DNA from: Thiospirillum jenense
GTDB lineage: Bacteria; Pseudomonadota; Gammaproteobacteria; Chromatiales; Chromatiaceae
Assembly: GCF_014145225.1 (NCBI RefSeq)
Contig: NZ_JABVCQ010000001.1
Span: 114,987-178,986 of the forward strand
Length of the DNA stretch: 64,000 bases
Direction of reading: 5' to 3'
Below are positions 28,795 through 37,786 of the stretch, piece after piece. The notes beneath the pieces are model-generated. The model was not told the DNA's origin. It saw nothing but the letters and a program-made list of their open reading frames with translations, and did no database searches. The number at the start of each line of letters is the position of its first letter. The first letter of the stretch is position 1. The translations under genes were made by a program, and so were the position numbers.

Positions 28795-29054
28795 TGTGAT
28801 TGCAATTCACGTCTTTCTTGGTTTATTATTGAATTCGCTGGAGTGATCCAGCGTTGGGATTGGTCTCCCTGTACTGGCGGACATCGCCTTCATGTAGTTT
28901 TTTGATGTCCGCGATTGCTTCATTTATGGGTAATCCGTGCGCGGGCGCTTTCGAGCGCGCCTGCTCCAGTACCAGGTAGACCAACCCGCACGGTGCGCCC
29001 GCCTTCGATTGGTCTCGAAGGTTAGCGATTTTTTCCACTGTACTGGAGCATCTC
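28795..29054 (+). promoter_or_regulatory. Structured leader upstream of the P63C gene
   Basis: Non-coding stretch with two hairpins: GCGGACATC/GATGTCCGC (28877-28912, 18-base loop) and CCTTCGA/TCGAAGG (29002-29021, 6-base loop). Direct repeats GATTGGTCTC (28858, 29007) and CTGTACTGG (28869, 29038) flank them. Probably regulatory or a phage remnant; no clear sigma-70 promoter seen. Confidence 0.4.
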
Positions 29055-29897
29055 ATGTCCGATCTCCCTACCCAAGTTGCGCCCAGCAACCTCCCCCGCG
29101 TTACACATTACGGTACGATTCGCATCGGCGAACTCGCAATTGACTGCGTTGTTTTGGCAGACGAGACACGCGGTTATGTACAACGCCAACTGATGCAAGC
29201 CATTGGTTTTCGTAAGAAAAATCCGGGTACGCAGTTTGAGCGTTTTTTGGCTGAAAATGCGCCTAACGCTTTGAACTTGATAAAAAATTCTGGGTACGAG
29301 GTTGTCGTTATGCCGAGCGGTGGAAACGCTAAGTTTTTGCCCGCTGGAATCCTGACCGAAATCGTCACCGGCGTGATTGACGCGGCGCTCGATGGCACTT
29401 TGCACACGCAGCGCAAACACCTGATCGCGCCTTGCCGAATCATCAATCGTGCCCTCGCCAAAACTGGCGAAGTCGCGTTAATTGACGAAGCCACCGGCTA
29501 TCAATACCAGCGTTCACCGACCGCATTGCAAGATCGGCTCAATAAAAAACAGACTGCCGAACGGCGCACACCGGAATGGAAACGCCTGCGTCATTTATCC
29601 GCCGCCAGCTATAAAGTCATGTCGGAAATGCTGAATGAAGTGCGTGCTGAAAGTGGCAAAAAAACTGGCGTTTATCATTATGCCAACGAGGCGCTGCTGG
29701 TGAATTGGGCATTGACTGGCTCGTATGAACCAATTGATCGTGAATTGTTACCGCTGCCCGAACTTGATTTATTGGCTAAAATTGAAATTCGCAATACAAT
29801 TTTATTGGGCAAGGGTATTGAACGCGAATTTCGTAAAGAGATTTTAACGGCGTTGGTGGTGATGAATCGCGCCAAATTGCTCGTCCAGCAGGCATAA
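29055..29897 (+). CDS. P63C domain-containing phage-type protein
   Basis: 280 residues from ATG 29055 (GGAG nine bases upstream). The central segment HLIAPCRIINRALAKTGEVALIDEATGYQ...ALQDRL resembles the P63C domain found in phage and phage-derived proteins of unknown function. The N-terminal part (IDCVVLADETRGYVQRQLMQAIGFR) is typical of proteins of this group. It is the only plus-strand gene between 10.3 and 35.9 kb, which fits an inserted phage remnant or cargo gene. No other phage genes are adjacent. Confidence 0.7.
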   Translation: MSDLPTQVAPSNLPRVTHYGTIRIGELAIDCVVLADETRGYVQRQLMQAIGFRKKNPGTQFERFLAENAPNALNLIKNSGYEVVVMPSGGNAKFLPAGILTEIVTGVIDAALDGTLHTQRKHLIAPCRIINRALAKTGEVALIDEATGYQYQRSPTALQDRLNKKQTAERRTPEWKRLRHLSAASYKVMSEMLNEVRAESGKKTGVYHYANEALLVNWALTGSYEPIDRELLPLPELDLLAKIEIRNTILLGKGIEREFRKEILTALVVMNRAKLLVQQA

Positions 29898-29918
29898 AAA
29901 TTGGGCAGAACGTCCGCA

Positions 29919-30062
29919 TTATTCAGCATCAAACACATCTGTGAATGCCGCTGCATCAATCGCACGTTCTGTCCAATGATCTAATTGTTCCGTTGTGGTA
30001 GTTTCAATTCGCAACACGAGTGTATCAGGCAGCGTACCAAAGCGCCGTTGTAATAGGCATAA
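29919..30062 (-). pseudogene. C-terminal relic of an Rpn-family gene
   Basis: The minus strand reads RRFGTLPDTLVLRIETTTTE followed by QLDHWTERAIDAAAFTDVF and a stop at 29919. It corresponds to the last 45 or so residues of the gene at 18659-19144. No start codon or upstream domain is present; the sequence becomes unrelated past about 30062. Confidence 0.7.
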
Positions 30063-30120
30063 TCAGTTTTAGGATTGAGAAAATGCATCATTTGCTCTTT
30101 TTTTTATTGCATGATCAAGA

Positions 30121-30146
30121 CAAAAAAACCGGCACAGGTGCCGGTC
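30121..30146 (-). terminator. Rho-independent terminator of the 30208 gene
   Basis: Minus-strand hairpin with 8-bp arms ACCGGCAC/GTGCCGGT (30128-30145) and seven T (30128-30122). Same family as the terminators at 15643 and 19292, with the same conserved ATGATGCGCAATGG leader. Confidence 0.85.
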
Positions 30147-30207
30147 AATTATAATTTCATACCGTGATTGCGCATCGTCCATGATGCGCAATGGCGTTGT
30201 TAATTAA

Positions 30208-33200
30208 TCAATCATGCAGCGGCGCTAATAAATTAGGGATATTCGCAATCGCCGCATCGCGGGTCGTTTCATCCTGCGTGACATTCGCTAAAACATTACT
30301 GCCGGCGGCAATGAGGTATTGCTGATTCATGGCATCTAATGCGCCATATACAATGCCGTGTTCACTTTGATAATCCGCAAAGGCTAATGCGACTTCGGTG
30401 CGATATTTGAAGCGCAACATATCCGATTGTGCATCGGCTGACGTATTGCCCCAACCGCCGTTAATGACGGTAATAATCATCGCATTGCGTGGCGTACCAC
30501 GTTCGCTTAATTCGGTTAACCAATAATTGCGGCCGTCCACATCCGCCCCGCGGCCAAAGATGTTGCGGTAAATCTCATCAATGAACTCGCCATTGCTGAG
30601 GGTGGTGGGATATTTGGCTTGCACTAAATCCACATTAAAGAACGCTTGGGCAACGGTATCAATTGTCCAGGGTTGACCTTCACTATCCAATTGCCGCGAT
30701 TCGATATTATTCACCCAATAATTCAAACCTTCCGCGTCCATTGCATAGCCCATTGTCGCCATATACAATTCAGCCACTTTCCAGCGCGTGGTATTACTGC
30801 GATCAATTGCGCCAAATGACGCGATGATTGATGAACTATTTTCACCACTGGCAATTAACTCAGCAATGATGACAGTGCAAATCGGCGTGTCGCCCTGATC
30901 GGCACAAACGCCGCCCCAACTGGTGAATTGCGCATTCTCTTCTGCGGTGGCAGTGAAAATAACAACTTGATCGGCGGTGTAGTTCGTCACGCAGGTGCCA
31001 GTTAATTCGGCATCGGCCGTTGCCCGTCCGCAATCAATTCCACTGCCACTCGGTTGACTGGTGATATTTCCAGCACCGACAATAATGGCTTGCAATTCAT
31101 GTTGATTAACAGATGCCGCCTCTTCAAATACGGCAATCGCCGTTTGCGTTTGATTCAACGTGAATTGACATTCCGTCGTTGTTTGACCGCCGCACACGCC
31201 GCCGCGTTGCCATTCTTTGAATTGCCAACCCGTTTCAGGTTGCGCAGTTAATGTCATTTCAGTGCCGGCCGTAAAACCACCAAAACAGAGCGGCGTATCG
31301 CAATTAACGCCGCTCGGGTTGCTAATGACTTGCCCTTCGCCTAATACCGACACAATCAATTGTGTCATTGAGGTTGGATAGCGGAACGTGGCGGTGACAT
31401 TTTGCGCTTCATTCATCGTGACGGTGCAAGTTAATCCGTTTTCATTCGGGCATCCATCCCACCGACTGAATACGGCGCCGCCAGTTAATGGCATCGCTGT
31501 TAATACCACTTGCGCACCACTATTAAATGTTTTGCTGCACACGCTGCCGCAGGCGATGCCACTTGGATTGCTATTAACTGCGCCGGGTCCATAAGCATTG
31601 ACAGTTAAAGTTTGCTGTGAGCTATTGGATTGTAATTCAAAATTGGCGGTGACGGTTTTGGCCGCATTCATTGTGACCGTGCAGGTTGTTAATATGCCAG
31701 AGCAGGCGCCTGTCCAATTAACAAACCGCGAGTCGCTATTCGCAACGGCGGTGAGTGTGACTTGCGTACCACTGGTGTAATTCTCTGTGCAATCCGTACC
31801 ACAGTTGATGCCGACGCTACTGCTAATGACGCTGCCATTGCCGTCTTTATTCACCGTTAATGTGTAGGTTTGCGCGGCAATTGGTTCAAAGGTCGCGGTG
31901 ACGTTTTTAATTGCGTCCATTGGCACGACGCACATTGAGTTATTACCCGAGCAGTCGCCGCCCCAGCTCACAAACCGTGAATCGCTGCCAGCAACGGCGG
32001 TGAGTGTGACTTGCGTACCACTGGTGTAATTCTCTGTGCAATCCGTACCACAGTTGATGCCGACGCTACTGCTAATCACACTGCCATTGCCGGCTTTATT
32101 CACTGTCAATGTATAAGTTTGCGCGGCAATTGGTTCAAAGGTCGCGGTGACGTTTTTAATTGCGTCCATTGGCACGACGCACATTGAGTTATTACCCGAG
32201 CAGTCGCCGCCCCAGCTAATGAATTGATTAGCGCCAGTTGCTGCGGCAGTTAATATAACTTGCGTACCGCTATTATAAGTTTCATTACAATCGCCCGGGC
32301 AGTTAATTCCCGTGCCGCTCACGTTGCCCGTGCCAGCGACGGTGACGGAGAGGGCGTAGGTGGACGGGGCGGCGCTGAACTCGGCTGTCACGGCGCGTGC
32401 TTGATCCATGCTGACGGCGCAGGTGGGTTCGTTGCCAGTGCAAGCGCCCGTCCAGCCAATGAAGGTGGCGGTGCCGGTGGGCGTGGCGATTAAAATAACT
32501 TGTTGATTACTCAAGTAATCTTCGGCACAGTCGCCGCCGCAGGCGATGCCCGCTGGGTTGCTGGCGACGCTGCCGGCGCCGGTGACGGTGACGTTGAGTG
32601 ACGAGGTGGTGGGCGCGGGGCTGCCGCCGCCTGTGCCTTCAACCGCGCCTATGTCCACCGCCGCGCCGACGATGCGTGGGAAGCCTTCGCCGCGTTGGTC
32701 GGTGAGTAAATCGGCTGGCACGAGCGTATTGCTGCCCGCATCTAATACGATGCTCCCGGCGATGGGTGCCATGGTGAGCGTGGGGCCGCCATTATCGGCT
32801 AATTCACCCAACACGCTGTCTATTTCACCTTCTAATAAAAGATCGCGGCTGCGCAAGGTGGCATTTTCTAATCCCGCTTCGCCATTGTGACCAATTAAAT
32901 TGTAGCCACTTGATGCGAAAACTCCGCTGTTTGTTTGTATGGAAATCTCCGCACCAGTTGGCGCTTCATTTCCGCTAATAATCGAATTTCCAATTCGTAG
33001 CTCTCCTGAATAAACATAAACACCGCCACCTTTAGTCCCTGCTGTATTATTAACAATGGTGACGTTGTTTAAGGTGATCGTTTTTTGTGTAAATAAACCA
33101 CCACCACGACAATTGTAATTGTCACCAGTAGCAACATTTCCAGAAATGGTGCTATTACTGATGGTGACATTTCCTGCTTGGCTGGTAATGTAAATTCCGC

Positions 33201-34086
33201 CGCCGTCACCGCCGTTGCCGCTGGTGTCAGCTAATGCTTCGTTATCAGCAACGGTGCTGTTGAGCAAAGTGAAGTTGCCAGCGCGGACGCAAATCCCGCC
33301 GCCGCCATAACAATGAATCGGGTGCCCCGTAATAACATTATTTTTAATCACGGTATTTTCAATATGCAGAGATGGCAGCGAGCTATTGTATGAAGATGAA
33401 ATCACACCATGTGAATGATTTCCTTCAATCGTGCTGTCAAAAATTTTAGCAATTCCTGTGTTAAAAAAACCCGCAGCATCATCCCCGTTATCCGCTATAC
33501 GACTACGATAAACAGTGAACTTCCCCGCATTGCTAATTCCCGTACCGCTATTTTCGATCACTTGACTGTCGTTCAGTGTCAATTCACCGGTAGACAGATT
33601 ATAAATGGCGCTATAATTATCATTATTAGTACCGGTATTAGACGAAATGACGCAGTTATTCACCGTCAACTTGCCTTCATTTTTAATCGCGTTAGTTCCC
33701 AACGTGATTGTCAACCCAGACAGCGTCACGGTTTTACTGGCCGCAATGCTAAAAATGACGTTATTGTTGCCCTCGACAGAAAGCACCTCCGCACCCGGCC
33801 CGACGATATTCACATCACCGCTGATCGTCAGCGTACTGTTGTTATAAATCGAACCCGTGACACTAGCGGCGAATTCAATCGTATCTGCGCCGGTATTCGC
33901 GTTGGCGCTCTCAATCGCCTTGCGCAGCGAACCATCGCCCGTGTCGAGTAGATTAGTGACGGTGTAGGTCGCCGCCCCCGCGCCACTGGCAAAAAAACCG
34001 AGCGTCACAATCAACAAAAGCGAAAAGAGCGGCTGCCGCGCCATTTGGCGAATGACGGGCAGTTGCAACCAAGATGTCAGTTTCAT
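30208..34086 (-). CDS. Secreted CSLREA-like beta-helix - beta repeat - DUF4214 protein
   Basis: 1292 residues, largest of the local family. Signal peptide as in the 24797 protein, then YTVTNLLDTGDGSLRKAIES, the start of CSLREA/choice-of-anchor-type right-handed beta-helix proteins. The helix covers about residues 40-480 (repeated NSTISGN, NNVTIVNNTAG; closing LADNGGPTLTMAPI, DQRGEGFPRIVG). About eight Gly/Cys beta repeats follow, including near-identical 83-residue units, and then DUF4214 ending LLAPLHD. Homologous to adhesin-like secreted proteins; adhesion is inference. The stretch around 32330-32700 is markedly GC-rich against its flanks. Confidence 0.85.
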   Translation of the reverse strand: MKLTSWLQLPVIRQMARQPLFSLLLIVTLGFFASGAGAATYTVTNLLDTGDGSLRKAIESANANTGADTIEFAASVTGSIYNNSTLTISGDVNIVGPGAEVLSVEGNNNVIFSIAASKTVTLSGLTITLGTNAIKNEGKLTVNNCVISSNTGTNNDNYSAIYNLSTGELTLNDSQVIENSGTGISNAGKFTVYRSRIADNGDDAAGFFNTGIAKIFDSTIEGNHSHGVISSSYNSSLPSLHIENTVIKNNVITGHPIHCYGGGGICVRAGNFTLLNSTVADNEALADTSGNGGDGGGIYITSQAGNVTISNSTISGNVATGDNYNCRGGGLFTQKTITLNNVTIVNNTAGTKGGGVYVYSGELRIGNSIISGNEAPTGAEISIQTNSGVFASSGYNLIGHNGEAGLENATLRSRDLLLEGEIDSVLGELADNGGPTLTMAPIAGSIVLDAGSNTLVPADLLTDQRGEGFPRIVGAAVDIGAVEGTGGGSPAPTTSSLNVTVTGAGSVASNPAGIACGGDCAEDYLSNQQVILIATPTGTATFIGWTGACTGNEPTCAVSMDQARAVTAEFSAAPSTYALSVTVAGTGNVSGTGINCPGDCNETYNSGTQVILTAAATGANQFISWGGDCSGNNSMCVVPMDAIKNVTATFEPIAAQTYTLTVNKAGNGSVISSSVGINCGTDCTENYTSGTQVTLTAVAGSDSRFVSWGGDCSGNNSMCVVPMDAIKNVTATFEPIAAQTYTLTVNKDGNGSVISSSVGINCGTDCTENYTSGTQVTLTAVANSDSRFVNWTGACSGILTTCTVTMNAAKTVTANFELQSNSSQQTLTVNAYGPGAVNSNPSGIACGSVCSKTFNSGAQVVLTAMPLTGGAVFSRWDGCPNENGLTCTVTMNEAQNVTATFRYPTSMTQLIVSVLGEGQVISNPSGVNCDTPLCFGGFTAGTEMTLTAQPETGWQFKEWQRGGVCGGQTTTECQFTLNQTQTAIAVFEEAASVNQHELQAIIVGAGNITSQPSGSGIDCGRATADAELTGTCVTNYTADQVVIFTATAEENAQFTSWGGVCADQGDTPICTVIIAELIASGENSSSIIASFGAIDRSNTTRWKVAELYMATMGYAMDAEGLNYWVNNIESRQLDSEGQPWTIDTVAQAFFNVDLVQAKYPTTLSNGEFIDEIYRNIFGRGADVDGRNYWLTELSERGTPRNAMIITVINGGWGNTSADAQSDMLRFKYRTEVALAFADYQSEHGIVYGALDAMNQQYLIAAGSNVLANVTQDETTRDAAIANIPNLLAPLHD
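31744..32241 (-). repeat. Tandem 249-bp intragenic repeats
   Basis: Two near-identical 249-bp units (31744-31992, 31993-32241) encode 83-residue Gly/Cys beta repeats containing GINCGTDCTENYTSGTQVTL and WGGDCSGNNSMCVVPMDAIK. Their length is a whole number of codons, so copy number can change without breaking the frame. Confidence 0.8.
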
Positions 34087-34440
34087 TGGTAATTACCTTA
34101 ATAAAATTAAACAACACCCGTGTCGTTTATCTGAAACACCCGCGCACGGCGGGATAAACAGTATAAAAAACACTGGATAGAGTTTAGCTGGGAATTTGGA
34201 AAACTGCCAAATTTTTTATTGCCAAAAACGATTGACAAAACGCAATTGTTGAGTGATTTACAATGGAATTAAGCGGCGGGCGAACACTGTTAAAGTGACG
34301 ACTGAAGTGCGGCGCGGGCGGGATTGGAAATATGCGCAAATGCTAATGCAGATGCGGTGCGAAGCGGGTCACAGTTCCGCCCGCCGCAGTGGCGCGTTGA
34401 TGACTGGAGTCGAGCGGCGTTTTATTAACTCAATTCCCCC
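34087..34440. repeat. Duplicated upstream region of DUF4214 genes, copy 2
   Basis: Near-identical to 27818-28195, so both genes share signal peptide, leader and upstream block. The candidate minus-strand -10 box is TATACT at 34165-34160. No gene is convincing here. Confidence 0.8.
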
Positions 34441-34449
34441 GACCGAGCA

Positions 34450-34550
34450 GGGCTGTTAAGTTCTAATTAACCGCTAATCAAAAACGCCCTCATCGTCATT
34501 CCCGCGTCTGCGGAAATGACAATTGCTTTAACCAAAGAACTTAACAGCCC
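34450..34550. mobile_element. MITE-like element with 14-bp inverted ends
   Basis: 101-bp segment bounded by GGGCTGTTAAGTTC and its exact inverted copy GAACTTAACAGCCC (34537-34550). The interior holds an ATTCCCGC-type hairpin. Related, partly broken copies: 15001-15190, 15481-15535, 40371-40403, 58359-58455, 59262-59361. It has no coding capacity; any transposase would act in trans. Confidence 0.65.
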
Positions 34551-34590
34551 CAACCCGACCGAGTATTTGAATTGGTGCGGTAAGTACAGT

Positions 34591-35751
34591 TTATTCGCTG
34601 ATTTGATAGCGCTGGGCGGCAGTTTCTGACAAGCCAACGCGGGATAATAAACGCGGTAACTCGTTTTTTTTATCACCGCTGCACAACAAACCAGCAATGC
34701 GCATAATCACCTGTTCGCGTCGCACTGTGCCGCTGGGTAATAGATACGCGGCACCAATACGATTGCGAATCGTGCCATGTAAATTCCATTGGGTTTTAAT
34801 TTGATTGCCCAGGTGTGCCGCATTGCGTTGCAATAATTGATCACAGGCCACTTCATCCAACAAATGACCATGATCTAACCACGCTTGCATCAATTGCAAT
34901 AGCGTCAATTCACCAACGCGATATAATTGACAGGTCGAGCGGGCCGCTTTGAGATCGAATTCCACATCTTGATTCATTTTAGTGACGATGTCGGTGAGAC
35001 GCAGATGATCCTGTTCAAAATATGCTTGTTTTTGTTGTAACAGGTGATGTTTTAATACACTACCGGGAATTAATGATAATTCCAGTGCAATGTTAATAAA
35101 ATCGTCCACGCCGACGTGTTGAAAAGCTTCAATGAAATCTTCAATCGGTTGCGTGTCCAGATGATAGGGCGGGCGATTGGCAAAACTTAATAGGCGCAGC
35201 ATGAGCGCCGGACTATGCTGACTGCGGCGTAATAACTGTGTTTTGCTGTCGGTATCTAAGGTGCGGATTTGCTCAATTGCTTTAATTAAGTCCGATGCAA
35301 TGGGTAAACCGAGCGTTGCCTGGGCAATGCTGTAAGCAATGAAGCTGTTAAATGTGTGACAATTGGAAACGGGCGATAATTCGGCATGCGTCGTCGGCAG
35401 CAATGCAGACAGGCGCGCTATTGTTTCTTGTAATAGAAAAGGTTTGGCAATGAAGGCGTCAACATGATGGGCGGCGGCAATCATCACCGAGTCGCGGTCA
35501 AGGTGTTTGGAAAGCATGACGCATGGCACATCGCCGCCGGTGCGTTTAATGATTTTTAAGACTTCTAATCCAGATAAACGCGGCAGTTCCCAATCCAAAA
35601 TAACCAGATGCGCCCCGGCGTTGTGCCATTGATCTAATCCCGAGCGCCCATCGGTGGTGGTTATCACCAGTGCATTGGGCCATAAATAACTGACCAGGCG
35701 CGTGAGTAATGCACTCATTGTCAGGTTGTCGTGAATAATTAAAATACGCAT
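34591..35751 (-). CDS. Response regulator with HDOD domain
   Basis: 386 residues. Receiver domain at 1-118 with phosphoacceptor Asp53 (VILDWELPRLSG), Ser81 and Lys103 (FIAKPF); the usual acidic pair is reduced to His7-Asp8. An HDOD-type output domain follows (about 140-330; PIASDLIKAIEQIRTLD, LLRRSQHSPALMLRLLSFAN). HDOD resembles HD phosphodiesterases without metal catalysis and usually serves signalling. No histidine kinase is adjacent, so this is an orphan regulator. It ends 40 bases from the MITE-like element. Confidence 0.82.
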   Translation of the reverse strand: MRILIIHDNLTMSALLTRLVSYLWPNALVITTTDGRSGLDQWHNAGAHLVILDWELPRLSGLEVLKIIKRTGGDVPCVMLSKHLDRDSVMIAAAHHVDAFIAKPFLLQETIARLSALLPTTHAELSPVSNCHTFNSFIAYSIAQATLGLPIASDLIKAIEQIRTLDTDSKTQLLRRSQHSPALMLRLLSFANRPPYHLDTQPIEDFIEAFQHVGVDDFINIALELSLIPGSVLKHHLLQQKQAYFEQDHLRLTDIVTKMNQDVEFDLKAARSTCQLYRVGELTLLQLMQAWLDHGHLLDEVACDQLLQRNAAHLGNQIKTQWNLHGTIRNRIGAAYLLPSGTVRREQVIMRIAGLLCSGDKKNELPRLLSRVGLSETAAQRYQISE

Positions 35752-35977
35752 AATAAGTGTGTTACCTAAAAACAGTCGGTTTTAATTTTACCTTACCATG
35801 CCAGTGTTCGCATTCAGATAACACGCGCTTTATGTGGTGATAACGTCGCCATCGGGTGCCGCGCCAGCGAGTTGGTGTGTTGAACAGGCGCCAGATGGCG
35901 GCGCGTTGGTGTAACCTAGCCGCTCATTTACCCCCGCGCTGGCGGGCGGTGTCATTAAACCGTATTCAATCGCACCG

Positions 35978-36343
35978 ATGATGACTATTCCCGATTTCAC
36001 CACCACTGAATTGTGGTTGGTGCGCACCACCCTCAAAGAGCGCTACGGCTACCCGCTGGAAATTGAACCCGCCGACGCGGATATCCGCATCAATCCCGCT
36101 GATCGTGAATTGACCGCCTGCCCGGTGTTATTCTGGCAGAGCGATGACGACTGTCATTTTGTGATCTTTAAAATTGGTGACGGGCGCTACCGTTGCCAGT
36201 TTTATTATCAACCGTACAAACAATTCGGCACCGGTCGTGAGGACTACGATGATCTGGCCGAGTGCGTGGTCGCGTTGTTACAAGCGCAAGCCGATTACGC
36301 TGCCGAATTACGCGGTGATTTGCCCACGCCGCGCCGGCGCTGA
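35978..36343 (+). CDS. Conserved hypothetical protein upstream of pfp
   Basis: 121 residues, soluble, acidic, with many aromatic residues (LFWQSDDDCHFVIFKIGDG, QFYYQPYKQFGTGREDYDD). I do not recognise the family. It ends 51 bases before pfp on the same strand, so cotranscription is plausible. The start is ATG-ATG (35978/35981). GC-rich codon use like pfp supports a real gene. Confidence 0.6.
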   Translation: MMTIPDFTTTELWLVRTTLKERYGYPLEIEPADADIRINPADRELTACPVLFWQSDDDCHFVIFKIGDGRYRCQFYYQPYKQFGTGREDYDDLAECVVALLQAQADYAAELRGDLPTPRRR

Positions 36344-36394
36344 TCTGATCCCTGATTCCCTTTTCCTATCAACTCCAACCTAACGAGGACTTGC

Positions 36395-37648
36395 ATGACT
36401 GCAAATAATGCGTTTTATGCCCAATCCGGTGGCGTCACCGCCGTCATTAACGCTTCTGCCTGCGGCGTGATCGAAACGGCGCGCCAGCACCGCGATCAAA
36501 TTGCCAACGTGTATGCCGGCCGCAACGGCATCATCGGCGCGCTGACCGAAGATTTGATTGACACCAGCCAAGAATCCGCCGCCGACATCGCCGCGCTGCG
36601 TTACACCCCGTCCGGCGGCTTCGGCTCGTGCCGTTACAAACTCAAGAGTTTGGAAGCCAATAAACGCGAGTACGAGCGCCTGATCGAAGTGTTCAAAGCG
36701 CACGACATCCGCTACTTTTTTTACAACGGCGGCGGTGATTCGGCCGATACCTGCTACAAAGTCTCGCAGTTATCCGAAACGCTCGGCTATCCCGTGCAAG
36801 CAATTCACGTTCCCAAAACGGTGGACAACGACCTGCCGATCACCGACAACTGCCCCGGCTTCGGTTCCGTTGCCAAGTACATCGCCACCTCCGCGCTGGA
36901 AGCGTCGTTCGACGTGCGCTCGATGTCGAAAACTTCGACCAAAATTTTCGTGTTGGAAGTGATGGGACGCCACGCCGGCTGGATTGCGGCGGCGGGCGGG
37001 TTGATTGAAGACCACAACATCCCAGTGCTGGTGCTGTTCCCCGAGATCGAGTTCAATCCCGAGCAATTCATCGCCGCCGTCAAGGCGAAGGTCGCGCAAC
37101 ACGATTTTTGCACCATCATCGTTTCGGAAGGGGCGCACTATCCCGACGGGCGGTTTTTAGCCGAGCAAGGCACGCGGGATGCCTTTGGTCATGCGCAACT
37201 GGGCGGCGCGGCGCCGGTGGTGGCCAACATGATTAAAGAGGCGCTGGGGTACAAATTCCACTGGGCGGTGGCGGATTATTTGCAACGCGCAGCGCGGCAT
37301 TTGGCGTCAAAAACTGATGTGGATCAGGCGTATGCGATGGGGCAGGCGGCGGTGAACTTGGCACTGGCCGGTCACAACGCGGTGATGCCGACCGTCAAGC
37401 GCCTGAGTGATTCACCGTACCAGTGGGAAGTCGGCGAAGCGCCGTTGTCAGCGGTGGCGAATGTGGAAAAATTCATGCCGCGTGAGTTCATCACACCCGA
37501 CGGCTTTGGCATCACGCCAATCTGCAAAACGTATCTGCTGCCGCTGATTCAGGGCGAAGATTACCCGCCGTTCGCCAATGGCTTGCCGCGTTACGTCACG
37601 CTGAAAAATGCGCCGGTGGCAAAGAAATTAGGCGAATTTGCGCTGTAA
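36395..37648 (+). CDS. pfp: Pyrophosphate-dependent 6-phosphofructokinase
   Basis: Reversible phosphorylation of fructose 6-phosphate with PPi instead of ATP, in glycolysis/gluconeogenesis. 417 residues; FYNGGGDSADTCYKVS carries the Gly-Asp that favours PPi, and PKTVDNDLPITDNCPGFGS carries the catalytic TVDND motif. MGRHAGWIAAA and SEGAHYPDG are further family motifs. GAGGA precedes the ATG. The adjacent hppA produces or consumes the same PPi pool, so the two genes make a coherent PPi-based energy unit. Confidence 0.93.
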   Translation: MTANNAFYAQSGGVTAVINASACGVIETARQHRDQIANVYAGRNGIIGALTEDLIDTSQESAADIAALRYTPSGGFGSCRYKLKSLEANKREYERLIEVFKAHDIRYFFYNGGGDSADTCYKVSQLSETLGYPVQAIHVPKTVDNDLPITDNCPGFGSVAKYIATSALEASFDVRSMSKTSTKIFVLEVMGRHAGWIAAAGGLIEDHNIPVLVLFPEIEFNPEQFIAAVKAKVAQHDFCTIIVSEGAHYPDGRFLAEQGTRDAFGHAQLGGAAPVVANMIKEALGYKFHWAVADYLQRAARHLASKTDVDQAYAMGQAAVNLALAGHNAVMPTVKRLSDSPYQWEVGEAPLSAVANVEKFMPREFITPDGFGITPICKTYLLPLIQGEDYPPFANGLPRYVTLKNAPVAKKLGEFAL

Positions 37649-37786
37649 GCGGCGTAAAGTACGCAACCGTTGCGCAGCACCATCCAATCGGGTGGTGACA
37701 CAACGGACACGTCAGCGCGGGCGACTGCGCTGGCGGATATTTTCAACTTAACCATTAAATTAACTCACTTGAAGGAGTGATTCTGT

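Noticed and set aside
28826..29089. An 87-codon minus-strand open frame
   Set aside because: It runs through the hairpins and the start of the P63C gene, has no recognisable family or ribosome binding site, and looks like chance.
33415..33951. 178-codon frame antisense to the beta-helix gene
   Set aside because: The repetitive beta-helix coding sequence leaves the complement open; no conserved features or start signal.
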